In this document: one piece after another, positions 1 to 13,444 of the stretch
Numbering within the stretch: position 1 is the stretch's first letter
Layout of the letters: each line of letters starts with the position of its first letter
NCBI RefSeq assembly: GCF_024679095.1
Contig: NC_066553.1
Location: 8,560,030 to 8,624,029, forward strand
DNA length: 64,000 nucleotides
Direction of reading: 5' to 3'
DNA from: Eriocheir sinensis
Taxonomy: Eukaryota > Arthropoda > Malacostraca > Decapoda > Varunidae
Notes under the pieces: model-generated
Seen by the model: only the letters and a program-made list of their open reading frames with translations
Databases searched by the model: none
Told to the model about the DNA's origin: nothing
Program-made: the position numbers and the translations under genes

Positions 1-261
1 GTATACTTTGATGTGTAGAAACTGCTAATGAGTGTATGAGTGAATGTTCTTAACAGGGGTACTCTCTTGATGGGGTTTAGCAGTCTTATAAGTTTTATCC
101 TGAAAGGTGGAACCAAATTGCTGAAATCATGTATTTATATACAAAGTTTAGAAAATATGCATAAAATTCTATTGAAGAATGAGGACATCTGGTAAATATA
201 ATTATGATGCATGCCACCTTTGGGATTCCTGTAAGGATGTGGAGTATGCATCCCATGTGTG

Positions 262-835
262 GGAGGATTTCAATACCTGTGTGGACTGGGTACTAGGCAG
301 AGTTGTGGACCAAAATCATTGTGGAGTAGCTATTGGCAATACCAGGGGCACTGACCTTGTATTACCAGTGATTCAGTAATCTTCACTGAATTGTTGGAGG
401 CTCTAATGGTGGCTCTTGAGGCAAAGCCTGTAGGACTTAGGTCTCTTGGCCCAAGACCAAGGTACAGGTGTTTGGATGAAAGAGTATCGTCTGTTCATGT
501 GTGTGGCAAGGACATTGATATTTTGAAAAGTTCCACACACCTTGGAAGTGTAGTGCATAACAATGGAGGGTCACATCAAGAAGTCTTAACAGCAGATTAG
601 CTTGGCACAAGGTGTTATGGACTCACTCATCACAAGTACATGGCATTGTTGATACCTGTGCAAAGGGTAAAAGCTGAAGTTACCTGAGGTGAAGTAATGC
701 CTCTGGTAATGACTGTCTTTGGAGAATGATGGAATATTGTTGGAATGACTCTGTCTAAATGGCAATTACTCCATGAGACTGAATCGAGACATTATCTACG
801 TGGTACAGGCAATTCTTGATTTACACATTTAGAGT
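262..835 (+). mobile_element. Decayed LINE fragment, DWVLGR-type reverse transcriptase family
   Basis: Broken frames read NTCVDWVLGRVVDQNHCG, then GLRSLGPRPRYR and SVHVCGKDIDILKSSTH, then HLGSVVHNNGGS. The same peptide series recurs at 47.3, 60.5-61.5, 61.7-62.3 and 62.3-63.0 kb. It corresponds to the thumb/C-terminal part of an RTE-like reverse transcriptase. It contains stops and a frameshift near 379-391 and 598, and so cannot code for a protein. Confidence 0.7.
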
Positions 836-2032
836 ACAGGAATTTAAAATAATGCATGGTGAAAAAACTTTTATTTTTAATTTGTACCTTATTTAGAGCA
901 ATGCGATGTATGCTGATTTAAATTGAGCTTTAGCAACAAAAACTTCTTGAGCGTCTGGATATTGTCAGAAAAGCACTGGCCATAATAAAAGAAAATAACC
1001 CAAATGTTGAAAGTAGCTCAACTGTTTCTCATGTAGTGATGGTACATGGCCTGTGTTTAGTAAAGGGTGCTACACATACCATCCTTAGTGAACAATTTGC
1101 CACATGATAGGGGTCTCAACGGGGAATGGGGGAACACAGTTGATGGACCACATGAAAATGGCGGACCACCACAACATCTCTAGGCAGGCCTACGACTTAC
1201 CTGGCAAACGAGCCTGCAAGTGACCCTTAACTAGAAGCAGCTACAATCATGGCAGTACGAGACGTTCGTGAGAGATGGTAAGAGGATGTAGAGAAGGACG
1301 GATGAGGTTCTCATGTTTGACACCTTTCATTGTTTACAAACACCACCTCTCCAGACTGGTGGCCTTACTATGCCATTTTTAGAAAAGTTTGTTTCCCAGG
1401 CAGCTATAGCCTTTCCATTTTATCAAGTCATTTTAGGCATGGCTGGCAGGATTAGCAGATATGCTACAGTATCACTGCCACCCTCCCTCTCCCTCATATT
1501 GTTCATAGTTAACTACTAAATAAGTTTCAAATACTATGTGTACATTTAATTATATGATAAAACCATATAATTATGTGAAAGATTCATTTGCTCTCTCTCT
1601 CTCTCTCTTTTTTTTCCATCCTAAATCTCTTGTTTTGTTTTTTCTTCACACCTCCCATGAGGCAAAAGTCTTGGTGATCTGACTTGGTTGAGCGGCTCAG
1701 CGACTTGGTCATCCTATTGGTTGAGAGTTGTTCTGAATGAGAAGCACATCTGTGCTGAGGATTACTCTAAAGAACTCACAATTAGTCAACACTAGATGAG
1801 GCAACATGCTCCTTGGTGTATGCATCCAGTTGATGATTATTGATATACACCTTGGAAAGACATAGCTTTTTTAGTCTATATGCAAAATTCATAAATGGAC
1901 AAATCTCAAGTAAAATTTTAGATTTTTTCCAGGTGATGAAATGCACTCATTAAAAACTAAATAATATTAACAGTGAATTGAAAGAAAAAAAGTACCAAAT
2001 ATAGTGTGGGTGATGGTTTTCTTTTCCTGTAG
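836..2032. other. Intron upstream of exon 1
   Basis: No gene or named repeat recognised. It contains a pyrimidine tract with (CT)n and a T run at about 1591-1614, and otherwise AT-rich unique sequence. Confidence 0.5.
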
Positions 2033-2497
<465 letters not shown>

Positions 2498-4074
2498 GTT
2501 ATTAAAAAACTACTTTTATTATTGTATAAGTTTGATCTGTTTTGTGACATGATTGTATAGGATATGTTGTCCTTCCACAGAAATTTACGGTTCATGAAAT
2601 TATTAAATTGAAAGTTTGAAATATTACTCAGTTTCTGTCTTCTTGGGTCTTCTTGATATTTAGGAAAGATTTGTTACTCAAAACATATTTATGCTGTAAA
2701 TTTAACTTTGGGGAAATAGTTGTGCAGGTTGCCATAATCTCTAGCTGTCTGAACACATGAGTTGATGGAAACATCCTGAACAAACAACAAAATAACTTAC
2801 TGTAAGGACATAATTATTAAACTTTACAAATTATATTGGAAATTTTTATATTTGACCCCAGTCTTGAAATTTAACTCCATTGGACAGTTATGTAGAGTGT
2901 TAATCAGAATGTCTCATTGGAGTGGGAGTATATTAAATATTATCATCATCATATCATTACTATTGTCATTAAGGAACCCTTCTGCATAAGAAAGGTGGGT
3001 AAGCAGTAGTGAAGAGAAACCAGAAAAGAGAAAACTCACAATTGCCAACATAGTAATTAATAACCTTTAGAAATGGACCTCAGTACATATTTGCACACTT
3101 TTGGCCATACTGTGACATTCTCAGACTTGTGTCAAAGTAAATCAAAACTTGAAAGCAATGTTGATGAAGTACGTATATCAATGATAATTTTTTTTTTTAT
3201 TATATTTTTGGAAAGATTATCATTTTCTTGGTCATACTGATATTTGGAAGCTATAGTAGCAACCAGTTATTCCAACATTCCTTTCATATTACCAATAGTA
3301 TTATTAATATATGCAACTTTAGAAGCTTTATGAGGTTTGCATGTTAGTAATTTTGAAATGTGTAATCCTATTGATTTAGTACTGCGTCCTCATTGATGCA
3401 TATACTTTATTTGGTGTGAGCTCAATCTGTCACCAAACATCATGAGTTATTACAATGATATTGTTCTACTTTAGGGTCATTGCCAAAAGAAAACCAACAC
3501 ACCCATCATAAATTTGCAGTACCAATAATTGTGTTTAGATCAGGTCTATTTTATGAAAATTTGTAAGAAATAATAAACTGCTGTAACCTCATGTCTGATT
3601 GCTGATCCAGCTGTTGGGTAGAGACGTCCTCAAATATTTTTGTAATTTTTCTACTCTTATTAGCTGATCAGATTACATACAATGAGTCACATGCACAATT
3701 TTTATTTCTCATAATTATCATTATAATCATTACTTCTACATGCATTCATGAGCTATTGCACACAGAATCATTAGTACATCATTATGGCAGTATTTTTCTT
3801 TTTTTAATATTATTTTACTTATAGGTAAACAGAAGTTGAAGTGTAGTTTAGGTGAGGTGAGGAGTGAGGGGTCAGTGTGGCTCAAAGTGCAGCCATCAGT
3901 AACTGATATTATTAACATCCTCTGATCATAAATTAGCACTTATTGATACTATCACTATCTCATAATACTTGAGTCTGAAAGTCGTTCTGACAAAAGTATT
4001 TTCTTTTTTCCCTTTAACCAGTCCATTAAAATAATGCTGATTTAGCATAGAATATTTAATTTCTCCTTCTTGTA
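2498..4074. other. Intronic sequence after exon 1
   Basis: AT-rich sequence. The early part is the likely 3' UTR of exon 1 (an ATTAAA lies near 2600). I see no gene or recognisable repeat besides short T runs. Confidence 0.45.
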
Positions 4075-4295
4075 TTAACCCGGTAGCAGTGACGGGCCAA
4101 ATTTGTGGCTTTACCGTGTAGCAGCGACAGGCCAAATTTGTGCCATGATATTTACTCCCCAAAATAGATGATATATAATCTGATCACAAATGCTTTGATA
4201 AATATTATAAAATGGTTTGTGTGAGGGGTGATTTTTTCTCATTTTTCTCGCTTGGAGGGACCATTGAAACATGATCCCCACTGCTACTGGGTTAA
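4075..4295. mobile_element. Short TTAA-flanked palindromic MITE
   Basis: About 221 bases bounded by TTAA on both sides. The ends are inverted repeats: CCCGGTAGCAGTGACGGG at the left and, read on the other strand, CCCAGTAGCAGTGGGGAT at the right. TTAA duplication is typical of piggyBac-type elements. An internal direct repeat (gccaaatttgtg twice) sits in the left arm. It has no coding capacity. Confidence 0.7.
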
Positions 4296-7200
4296 ACTGA
4301 TGTTTTGCTGCTGTATTGAAGTACTATTTTAGGAAGTAACATTAAAATTATCAATTTTCTGTTGCTTTTAATGAAGAGATTATGGTGATTTTAGTAATTG
4401 AGAACTGTGAAGAGCAGCATTAGTCATCTAGGTGATTTTGCTTTAAGTTCAAGCTGACAATTTTGTAAATGTTTGATAATTCAGAATATAAATATTAGCG
4501 ATATTTCTATATGCTAAGTACTATTTACATACTGAAACATTTGTAGATGTGTACTTGTGTATGCAGCATGAAGCAAGATTTTGCTGACTTTAATGGCCAG
4601 TGTTTTATAATGTGTAACATGTTAGAGATCCCAGCCAGTAAGTTTATGTGGTGTGAGGTCAGGTTTGGACCAGGAAATGGGTTTTGCTATCAAGACCATA
4701 TAGACCTCAAACCTTCTATTAACTCATTGAGAACAAGAAAACCAAAAGATGGCCGCCAAAAGGGCGCGAAATCATTTATTATTAAATTTTGGTAGATCGT
4801 CATTTCGCAGGAATTAAATTTACAAATTCAATAAAAAGGTTTTAATCAAGGGTCAGAATTATTGCTCAAGATTTTAAAATGATTTCCATATTTTTTAAAC
4901 CAGTTCCAAGATTTTACCAGTTCCAGATTCCAGGTGGTTGTTCTGATGGTATTTAGTTGTTCTCAATTCGTAGGATGTTGAGAAGAAAGTGGAGAGAAAA
5001 ATGTTGCAAAGAAAGAAATGTGAACAGAATGTGAGAAATTCTCAAAGAAAAAGAAAAGAAAAAGAAATTTGAATAGCAAATTTGAAGATTTTGAAGATTT
5101 GATACAAGGGAGGCCTGGATGGCAGATCTATCAAAAAAAGGTAAACTATCATGGCTCAGTGCATCCAAAATCTGCCATCCATTATGGCATTCTCATTATG
5201 AAGATTATTTCTAATGCCATCTAATCAACCAACTCTCTCTATATCCCATCTTTTTTTTTGATAATTTGCCGACTTTATATTGTGGTATCTACCACACGCA
5301 TTCTGCCCACTATCTCACTGCCAAAGTTAACTGCCACCATACATGAGACAATACGAGAGAGGCCACCAACATCAGCATCTACAGCGACTGCATGTCACAT
5401 ACAACACATTATCTGGCATGAAAGCACACAGTCATAATTTTTTGTGCACAGTCAATGAGGTTTGACAGGTCACCAGTCTCCACAATGCCACAAAGATGAT
5501 CACAAAAGCTCCTTTGGCCCAGCAGGTTTGAACATGACATCCATCATACCAAATAACAACATACAACAAAGATCAGAAGATTAAGAAATCATCAGACAGA
5601 CACAAGAATCATCAGATGCAAGACATCAAAAAGTTGGAGCATTAATCCGATCCTCTCATATCAACAGTCACCAACCCATCACCCCACTCAACATTGGACG
5701 TACAGAACTTAAGACGGCCGTTCTGGAATGCTTCTTGCTAGAAGTCAGGAAAACAGTCTGATTCCGGGAAAAGCAACGAAGCAATCCAGAAACCATCTTG
5801 TCTCCACAAAAATCCACGACAAGAGATAACGATGAAAACAAAAACCACATGCTACATGGGGTCACTGTCCTACCTTTGACACTGAAGTTGACTTATGGAG
5901 GACTAAGATTTCAATGGATACAGAAGATTGACAATGAACTTTTATGAACTTTCCCTATGCCCTCACAGTCTTCCAACTAACCTTTTCACAGACGAACATC
6001 AATATCGAACTCAACATCCAAGAAAAACTGAAGAATTCTTTGATCCTCTCCGTAATGACTTTGACAGTCTTTGATGTTGTGGCAATTGCTTGTGCACTGT
6101 GTTCAATTTTGGAAGATTCACCTTTGAGAATTGGAAGAATGTTTGATCTCATTGCAGGAGACAGAACATACTTGAGACAGTGATGGGTCCAAAGTGTTTG
6201 TATGTGGTGTGATAGCCCATACCCCATTGCAGAAGTGGGAGGGTTACGAAGAGCACACAGTAAGCAATTACCACCATTGCAGTTTGATTCCATCTGACTC
6301 TGCACCACACCCTCCTCCTGCTGCACTGTCAGACTGTGTGGACAAAGTACACATCATTAACTTACTGTGTGATGCTTTAGTGGAATGCTCAAGAAACATA
6401 GAACTGATCGAAAATCACAACACCAGACCAGATCGACCAGATCCCATATTCCAAAGGAATGTGTCTAAGGAGGACAGATTTGATGATTTTGACACTTGAA
6501 AGATCCTGAATGCTTGTGTCAACAATGTAGTGGTAAAGGAAGAGGAACACAGACAACTTTACACAGACACAGATGATGTTGTGTCCTTTTTGTTGGTTCA
6601 TTTGCATCTTGTTGTCTGTAACATAATTTTCTTGTTCCAACCCAACCAACCCGTCTGTTTGACATACAGTGAACATTGACAGCAAACCAGCATGCAGAAA
6701 GATGCATAGCTGCATTCCTTCGCTTGCATGCCCTTGGCTGTGTGATACAGTGTGTACACTATAGGGAATAAAAAAGCAAAAAGCATTGAAAAAACAAAAG
6801 GCATCATCATCCTCCTTGGAGACAGACCTTATGAAGATGACTTGGAAAAAAAACAGTTGCATTGTTTATTAAATTGCTTTCACGGCAGCAAGGCCTTTCT
6901 GACAGCACAAGTCAGAGGTTCGCTACAGCACATGTAGCTACAAAAACCAAAAAAAGCAAATAAATTCAAATTCAACCCCCTTTTACCTAGCATTTGCTTT
7001 GCATATCAAGAGCCCAATATCAAGCATCTCTAATACAAAGCATCTTTGTGAAAGCAGCCCCAGCTTTGATCCCCTGATTGGCTTGGGTGTGTTTTGGGGA
7101 TGTGAACAGATCATGACTTCCCAATTCTTTCTCCCATTCGACACCCAATTTGCTCCGACAATCAGTTGAAACTGAACCTTTAGCTTGCTGTTTCATCACA

Positions 7201-8423
7201 GACATTGTTCCACTAGAGAGGTGCTCAGAGTGTCAAAAAGATTGTGCAAAGTTGTACCTTCTTGCATTGCAGTGTGCACCCAATTGCACTGTCTAAAACC
7301 TCTTAACAAAGCCTTCCAGCTCAAAGCAAGATGGATGACATCAACAAGACGATGACACAGAGAGTGAAAATGACACAGAGTCTCCTGAAACTCTCTCTCC
7401 TTAAAAATGAATGACTTCATGGCAAAAAGTGACCAAAAATTTAGATGTTTAGGTTAGACTGTAAACTCACTAAAAAAGTGTCATTTTGAATTTTCTGAAT
7501 TTATAAATGCTTAGATGAATTAATTTCATCATTATTTTATTAATTGAAATTGAAAAAGTTGATAGCTCAATAATTGCATGATCTTTTTTTTTTTATTGAA
7601 TTCCTTGAACCCAAAAACCCCAAATTGATATGTTACAATATAAAATTGGCCAAAAATGATAAAAATGAATAAAATTAAAGATTTTTGATCCTTGCGGGCC
7701 ATCTTGGACGCCCATCTTGAATTTCTCAATTTCTCAAAATGATGCCAGCTTCATCATTCAGATTCTCTTCACAACATAACTCTACTCTCCCAAAAATCAA
7801 TCATAACCTGCTTGGGGGGTATTTTTGCAAGGTTGAGCCACCCAGCTACCAGACTATAACTCATGTTTTAGTATATTGAAGCTTTGATGCTGAATAATTT
7901 TTCAGCTCTGCAGGTTTTCCCCTCCCAGTGGGTGTTAGTGACATGCAGTTTATGTATATGGGGAAGATGTCTGGAATTGGAATGTTTGAAGTGCTCCTGT
8001 TCAAGAATGAATGTAGGTAAAATAGTAGCAAGGAAGCATATTCATCATAATGTAAAGGATGAATAACTGATAAAATATGTGAAATATCTATTACAGGATT
8101 GTTTGTACTTTTATTACTCACCAATGTTTTATTATTAGCATTTCTCTCATTTTAAGAAGTTATGTACTAATGAGTTTTATTTATGCATTAAAATTCAGTT
8201 CGATAAAAATGGCTGTTATCATCCCCTGACTGCATTTTTGAATGATGCAAAATGATCGATTTTCCCACGTTCAGGTTAATGTTTCTGACTACAGATACAC
8301 AGAACTCAGCTCAGTGTGCCAGTGCAATCAGTACAATACATACCCAGCTCCATTAGTGAGAAAATTAGAAAATGTCTTTCCCTTCTCTTTTGAAATTTCT
8401 AAAAACTGTTGTTTTGCGAAATG
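4296..8423. other. 4-kb stretch without recognised gene; different composition at 5.3-7.4 kb
   Basis: The middle (about 5270-7440) is less AT-rich and has longer open stretches on both strands than the surrounding intron. These include about 120 codons on the minus strand at 5955-6326 and about 150 on the minus strand at 6389-6862. I recognise no domain in any of them. It may be an old, decayed DNA transposon or processed insert. Confidence 0.3.
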
Positions 8424-8742
8424 ATGGGAGGCTGTGGCTGAGTGGTCAGCTTGCATAGATGGAGATCATGAGTACCTAGGTTCAAGTCCCACCACAAGAT
8501 GCTGACAATATTCAACCATCCCCGAGTGGCAGAAAATTACACACATGCTGCCCAGATCTTCCATCAACCTTAACTTCAGGGACTTCAGTCAAGAGGAGCA
8601 CTGGGGGGCAGCATGGGCCAGGAAAGTCATACATCACGGCAGCCACCATGTATGCCTGTGCTACCATCAAGCTGGGGCCATCCAAGAGAGTCTACCACCA
8701 CAACAGGCAGCACTTTAAGGAAGAAGATGAAGAAACAACATG
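8424..8742 (+). mobile_element. tRNA-derived SINE, family B
   Basis: The head resembles a tRNA: an A-box-like ggctgagtggtcagcttg is followed by a B-box-like ggttcaagtcccacc. The body contains the hallmark gggggcagcatgggcca, also present in the copy at 54.9 kb. The end is an A-rich tract. There is no acceptor-stem pairing, so it is not a working tRNA gene. Confidence 0.7.
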
Positions 8743-9664
8743 ACATCTTGTATTCCACAGCAAGGGGTCTCATCCCTTGCTGGCTCAGACTTAAAAGCAA
8801 GCTCATTTAATCCCTTCCAACTCATAGCACCTTCAAGATATTCTGACTTTATCCCAGACTTGCATGTGTGCCAAATTTGTGGTGCTCTTGAGATTTTTCT
8901 ATCTATTTTTTGTCTTGTGATACTCTGAGGAACCCAGGACCTAGATAATTTATTACCACTAACCAAGGATGTACATTGTATATCCTGGGTTGCAAAGAGT
9001 TGATGCTCAAAGAGTTGCTTTGACACTAAAGTGAGAAAAAAATAATGCCAAGATAATGCACATCTCCATGTGTACCTTATATTTACTCTCAACTTCATTA
9101 ATTTTATGATCACATGACATTTTCATTTAGGGATTGCTTTCAAATTTCCTTTATATTTCAGTCATTAAGGTCAATGCACATTGATCAATGATTCATGGAT
9201 GTTCTATGAAATTGAGTCCCACATACAGCAAACAGGCTTATGATAGAATTTGAGGGATAGTATCACCTAAGTTTTGTAAATGTTTGGCTAACGCTTTGGT
9301 TAATGTACGGTGTCAGCTGATCTCCAAATGGCTTTCTTTTTTATCATTGTACTTATTTTATATTTTATTTTTCATAATGTTAAAAATAAAAGTAGATGGT
9401 CAGGTTGTCAGTAGAAATGAAAACTCTCAACATTATTAATAGTCCTAACTTTTAGAATACAAGTTTAGAGTAGGAAACCATGACTGGCTGAAGTGTTAAT
9501 GAGTTGAATAATATTCAGGTAAAGTGTTAAACAGCATGTATCTTATTCGGTCATATGGTTAGAAACTTTAAATTAAAAAAAATGGCCGCAAACATACAAT
9601 GTATTGACAGGAGGAATTTGCCACAAGCCATGAACATGGAATTAAGTGGTGATCTTTTTTGTAG
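8743..9664. other. Intron before exon 2
   Basis: No gene recognised. The sequence near 8812-9003 begins with a Pyr-rich aatcccttccaactcatag and ends with a loosely complementary cctgggttgcaaagagttg, so a degraded hairpin element is possible but not secure. Confidence 0.35.
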
Positions 9665-9919
9665 GTGCCAGTCAGAAGTGAACAGCCAGTGTTTGTGGGA
9701 GTGGCACAGCTTCCCCAAGAGCCCCAGCAGCCACCTGGCACTCGCTGCCAGGTCAACTCTTGCCCATATTGTGGAAGGGAGTTCATTAAGACCGGTGACC
9801 TTAATCGCCACATCCGTACTCACACAGGGGAAAAGCCTTTTCAATGCCATCACTGCCCTTATCGCTCCAGCAGAAAATATACCCTTAGGAGTCATATCAT
9901 ACTGCACCATAATGACTGA
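9665..9919 (+). CDS. Alternative terminal exon 2, two C2H2 fingers
   Basis: The acceptor gatcttttttgtag is followed by GTG in phase 0, giving 84 residues. A Pro/Gln-rich leader ([12 protein letters not shown]) precedes finger 1 (residues 33-53, CPYCGREF, helix KTGDLNR). A canonical TGEKPFQ linker leads to finger 2 (61-82, CHHCPYRS, helix RKYTLRS, ending in HH). The protein stops three residues later. An AATAAA lies 38 bases after the stop, which makes a very short 3' UTR plausible. GTG here is an exon-start valine codon, not a translation start. The zinc ligands are all present in both fingers, so the exon looks functional. Confidence 0.87.
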   Translation: MPVRSEQPVFVGVAQLPQEPQQPPGTRCQVNSCPYCGREFIKTGDLNRHIRTHTGEKPFQCHHCPYRSSRKYTLRSHIILHHND

Positions 9920-9956
9920 AATTAGATAAGACGTGAATGTAACTAATTTTGATCTT

Positions 9957-9962
9957 AATAAA
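9957..9962 (+). terminator. Poly(A) signal AATAAA for exon 2
   Basis: A canonical AATAAA lies 38 bases downstream of the exon 2 stop codon, the closest such pairing in the array. It is consistent with a terminal exon. Confidence 0.6.
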
Positions 9963-10233
9963 CGAGTTTTAATATTCTGTAACCAGTTATTCTGGAATTT
10001 ATGAGCAAAGAATGTTTATGTCCCATCTTTCTCTAAATATTATAGTAATACGTATTAAGGAACATTCAAATTGCTTCCCAAACAATGCGAAACATCTCCC
10101 TGATACACTTATTTTTATTTACAAATACATTTCATCGCTTCCTACATCAGCTTTTTAACTATTTTAATTCTTGTACTTAATATAAGACTCAGTAATGCAA
10201 ATGCTATGGAATGCTAGCACCAGAAACAGTAAT

Positions 10234-10671
10234 ACTATAGTCTATTGATTTTAACTTGAGCCCTTGAGTGCGGCTCAGGAATTCCCCTCGAGACCGCGCT
10301 GGTGCCACATCACTCCATTATTCTCCTCCTCTCTCTCTCTCTCTCATGGCTGTTAGAGGAGATCTACTTGAGTTGTCCATTGTAGCTGAATGCCTGGCGC
10401 CTGCTGTTGCCACCGTCAGGCGGCACCGTCGCATGAGCCACGTTGCCAAGTAATATGGAAGGTTTACTGATTCGTTGCCTTTCCCTCTAATCCCAAGCCA
10501 TTCATAACACCATGCAGTTGTATTATAAATAAATATATATTTCATAAATAGATAATGTACAGACTAACAGTGAGACAGATCGCCATGTGCAGGTCATCGC
10601 TAGATCTGTAAACAATGGGGTTTTCCCCGGGCCAAGCCACAGGGCTCAAGTTAGAGTCGATGGACTATAGT
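10234..10671. mobile_element. TIR transposon / MITE of about 440 bases
   Basis: The left end actatagtctattgatt, continuing to ttaacttgagccc, matches the reverse complement of the right end (gggctcaagttagagtc then gatggactatagt) over about 30 bases. The TA pairs inside actatagt may be the target duplication. The interior contains a (CT)n run at about 10330 but no transposase. It lies in the intron between exons 2 and 3. Confidence 0.7.
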
Positions 10672-11444
10672 TGGTCTGGCCTAGAAGTCAGGGGAATGGA
10701 ATATGAATTTCAGTAAATGGATATGAATTACAGAAAACATGTATAAGAGATACATACAACTTACATACTGATATACACCAAAATATTTCAACTAAATTAT
10801 TAGAAATGAAGAATCATCCTTGAAGCCACTAAAGAAGCAAAGTATATGATTTTACAACATTGTTAAGTTGATTATCTTTACTGAATGTGTTATACATAAC
10901 AATGTAATTTATGGTTTACCTGTTATATTATGGATTATGGCACCTCATTCTTGTATTTTCTAGATTTGATGTCATGATTGTTTCAAATAATGAAAAAAAT
11001 GAGCCTTATTGTAAAATATAAAGGTTATGAAGGATATGTTAAGTTTGTCCCTTTCCTAGGAATTCACTTAGAAGTCTCAGGATGTAGGAAACTTTTAATC
11101 AAGGGGTTTACCTTATTGGTATTTTGAATTGTCTTTGAAACTAACTGTACGGTTATTAGATCTATATTCCTAACTAATGTACGAAAATGCTGCTCAAGCT
11201 TATGACGTTAGTTTTAAAACAGCAACAAAGCAGCTTTTATTCTGTTGCCCACATTATAATCATCAGAATGATTAGAAGTCTGATGTAAGCTTTGATGCAA
11301 TGAATTTACTTGACCATGACGGTCTATATCCCATTCAGGCATCCATACCATTCAAAATGTTATGGTTAATGAGGGTCACTTTCACTCTGAGGAGTTGTCT
11401 GAATCACGTGATAGCCAAGCATCTGAGGGGACTCTCTGTTGTAG
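10672..11444. other. Intron before exon 3
   Basis: Unique AT-rich intronic sequence. No gene or clear repeat seen. Confidence 0.4.
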
Positions 11445-11732
<288 letters not shown>

Positions 11733-12200
11733 AAACATCTACTACTTCCAAAATAATTTTTTTTCTGTCTACCACACATCTTGGATCTGTAATAGATTGT
11801 GAGTATTGTAGAATACCTACCATGTTTGTGATTTTGATTTTTTGCTTTGATCAGGTTTGAAATTAGCTAACTTGGAATAAGCTGAGTTATGGTAAATCTT
11901 TTTTGTTCTTGAAAATTTTAAATATACATCATCTGGTGATATTGTTGTGAGCTGAAACATAATTGCAGCAGTAAGGCTGCTCTTAATAGTAACGATGTGA
12001 ACTGGGAAAAGGCTGCTGCAAAACTTTATGTAAACTTAATATACAATTATTTTCATGGCTGCAAAAGAGTATCGGGCATTGTTTTGATTATAATATTGAT
12101 TTTTGGTTTAGTGATGAACCCAAAATTTTGTTTTTACTTTATTGTGTAATGATCTTCATTATTTTGATTATTTACAAACTGTTGTTAAAATTTTTGTCAT

Positions 12201-12522
12201 CCTCTGTGATCTAGTGGTCAGCATGCCTGGCTACCACTCTGTGGGCCTTGGGCTCGAACCCTGGCCTGGGCAGTCAACGTGCAGGTCACCCACCTGTTCA
12301 TCCTCCCTTTTGGGCTGTTTGATAAATGGGTATCCGGGAAAACCTGGGAAAAATAAACTTTGGCAATCCCAGATTCCACATTGGCCCGTGTCCCAAGGTA
12401 ATTGGTTGTTACCTACCACAGGCTGAAATGGCACCGCAGCCACGCGCAGCTATATTATATGCACTGTCCTTTACCTGAATTTTTTTTTTTTATTTATTTT
12501 TTTATTTATTTTTTTTTTTTTA
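12201..12522 (+). mobile_element. tRNA-derived SINE, family A, with long T-rich tail
   Basis: The A-box region tctagtggtcagcatgcc and B box gggctcgaaccctgg lie about 40 bases apart, as in tRNA promoters. A SINE body of about 200 bases ends in a T-rich tract (12480-12522). Related copies lie at 17.4 and 41.3 kb, and a 3' piece at 31.76 kb. Confidence 0.75.
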
Positions 12523-12855
12523 AGGTCATCAGAGAGGACAATGTAAAGTTGCTAACTGCACTTTGTATCTATCTGATGACCTACACACTATTGTTCAGAA
12601 GTGTCCTGGAAGGACCAGCTCTTGGGCTTTCAGTGTTTCGTAATTTATAGACTGATTGAGTTTATCTTCCCAGTAAGACTGAATTACCATAAGGGAAATA
12701 TGAAAAAATTGAAAACTTGTAGAAAACATGATTGTTACAAGCAAGTTTTGAATCTAAAAGGTTTAAAGTCCAGTGAGACCATTAGTGGATGAGTGGTCTT
12801 GTGAGCTGTAGGGTGCCTCAGACCTATGTAACATCTCCAATGGTCTCTATTTTAG

Positions 12856-13065
12856 GTGAAGGTGTTGGGTGGGCAAGAGTCAACACGACGCCTCACCTGC
12901 ATCTTCTGCTTCCACACTACTTCCAAGAAGGAGGACATGAGGCGACACCTTAGGACTCACACTGGCGAAAAACCTTTCGTCTGCCCTTACTGTCCATATC
13001 GTGCAACTCAGAAAGCTCATGTTGTTACTCACATTAAGCGTAAACACAATTTACCTCTACATTGA
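12856..13065 (+). CDS. Alternative terminal exon 4, two C2H2 fingers
   Basis: The acceptor ggtctctattttag is followed by GTG in phase 0, giving 69 residues. A 14-residue leader precedes finger 1 (residues 15-35, CIFC, helix KKEDMRR). This finger lacks the usual Phe after the second Cys (Thr instead), although the zinc ligands are intact. A TGEKPFV linker leads to finger 2 (43-64, CPYCPYRA, helix QKAHVVT, ending HIKRKH). The stop follows five residues later. An AATAAA at 13357 could serve it. The core-residue change in finger 1 suggests either relaxed packing or a specialised surface. Confidence 0.87.
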   Translation: MKVLGGQESTRRLTCIFCFHTTSKKEDMRRHLRTHTGEKPFVCPYCPYRATQKAHVVTHIKRKHNLPLH

Positions 13066-13356
13066 CACTGATATGATATAAATGGTATGCTTAATCATTG
13101 CAAGAGGCATTCATTAACTTTCCATAGCCCTATTCATACATTATTTATTGTTTGTTTTCACTGGTGCTTGAAGTTAGGCTAATAATAATTTGTGCCGGTT
13201 ATTAGTTATGCTGTGTGGAAAGTATTTCTAGGGTGAATGGAGACCTTCCTGTTATTAACAAGTTGGAGTTTGTTGGCAGAAATATTAGTTGGTCAACATT
13301 TCTGTTTCTGCTTATTGCAGGATATTCTTTTGTGGTCTTGGGTAACTGAATCTTTT

Positions 13357-13362
13357 AATAAA
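13357..13362 (+). terminator. Possible poly(A) signal for exon 4
   Basis: AATAAA about 290 bases after the exon 4 stop, upstream of a TTAA-flanked element that begins at 13445. Confidence 0.4.
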
Positions 13363-13444
13363 GTTTCACTTTTTACAATCATCAAAAAACTTCCCTTATA
13401 TAAAGCAGTTGAAGTAAAAGAAAATTAAAAGGAATATCTCAGGT

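Noticed and set aside
6389..6862. 157-codon minus-strand frame as a gene
   Set aside because: No domain, no splice or promoter context, and composition like its surroundings. Kept only as an unexplained island.
9555..9929. Overlapping 124-codon frame with an ATG across exon 2
   Set aside because: It is out of frame with the finger codons and includes intron sequence upstream of the acceptor.
12201..12270. A tRNA gene on the plus strand
   Set aside because: A and B boxes are present, but no closed acceptor stem or anticodon arm is seen and the head is followed by a SINE body. The same holds at 8424, 17391, 27626, 41273 and 54913.
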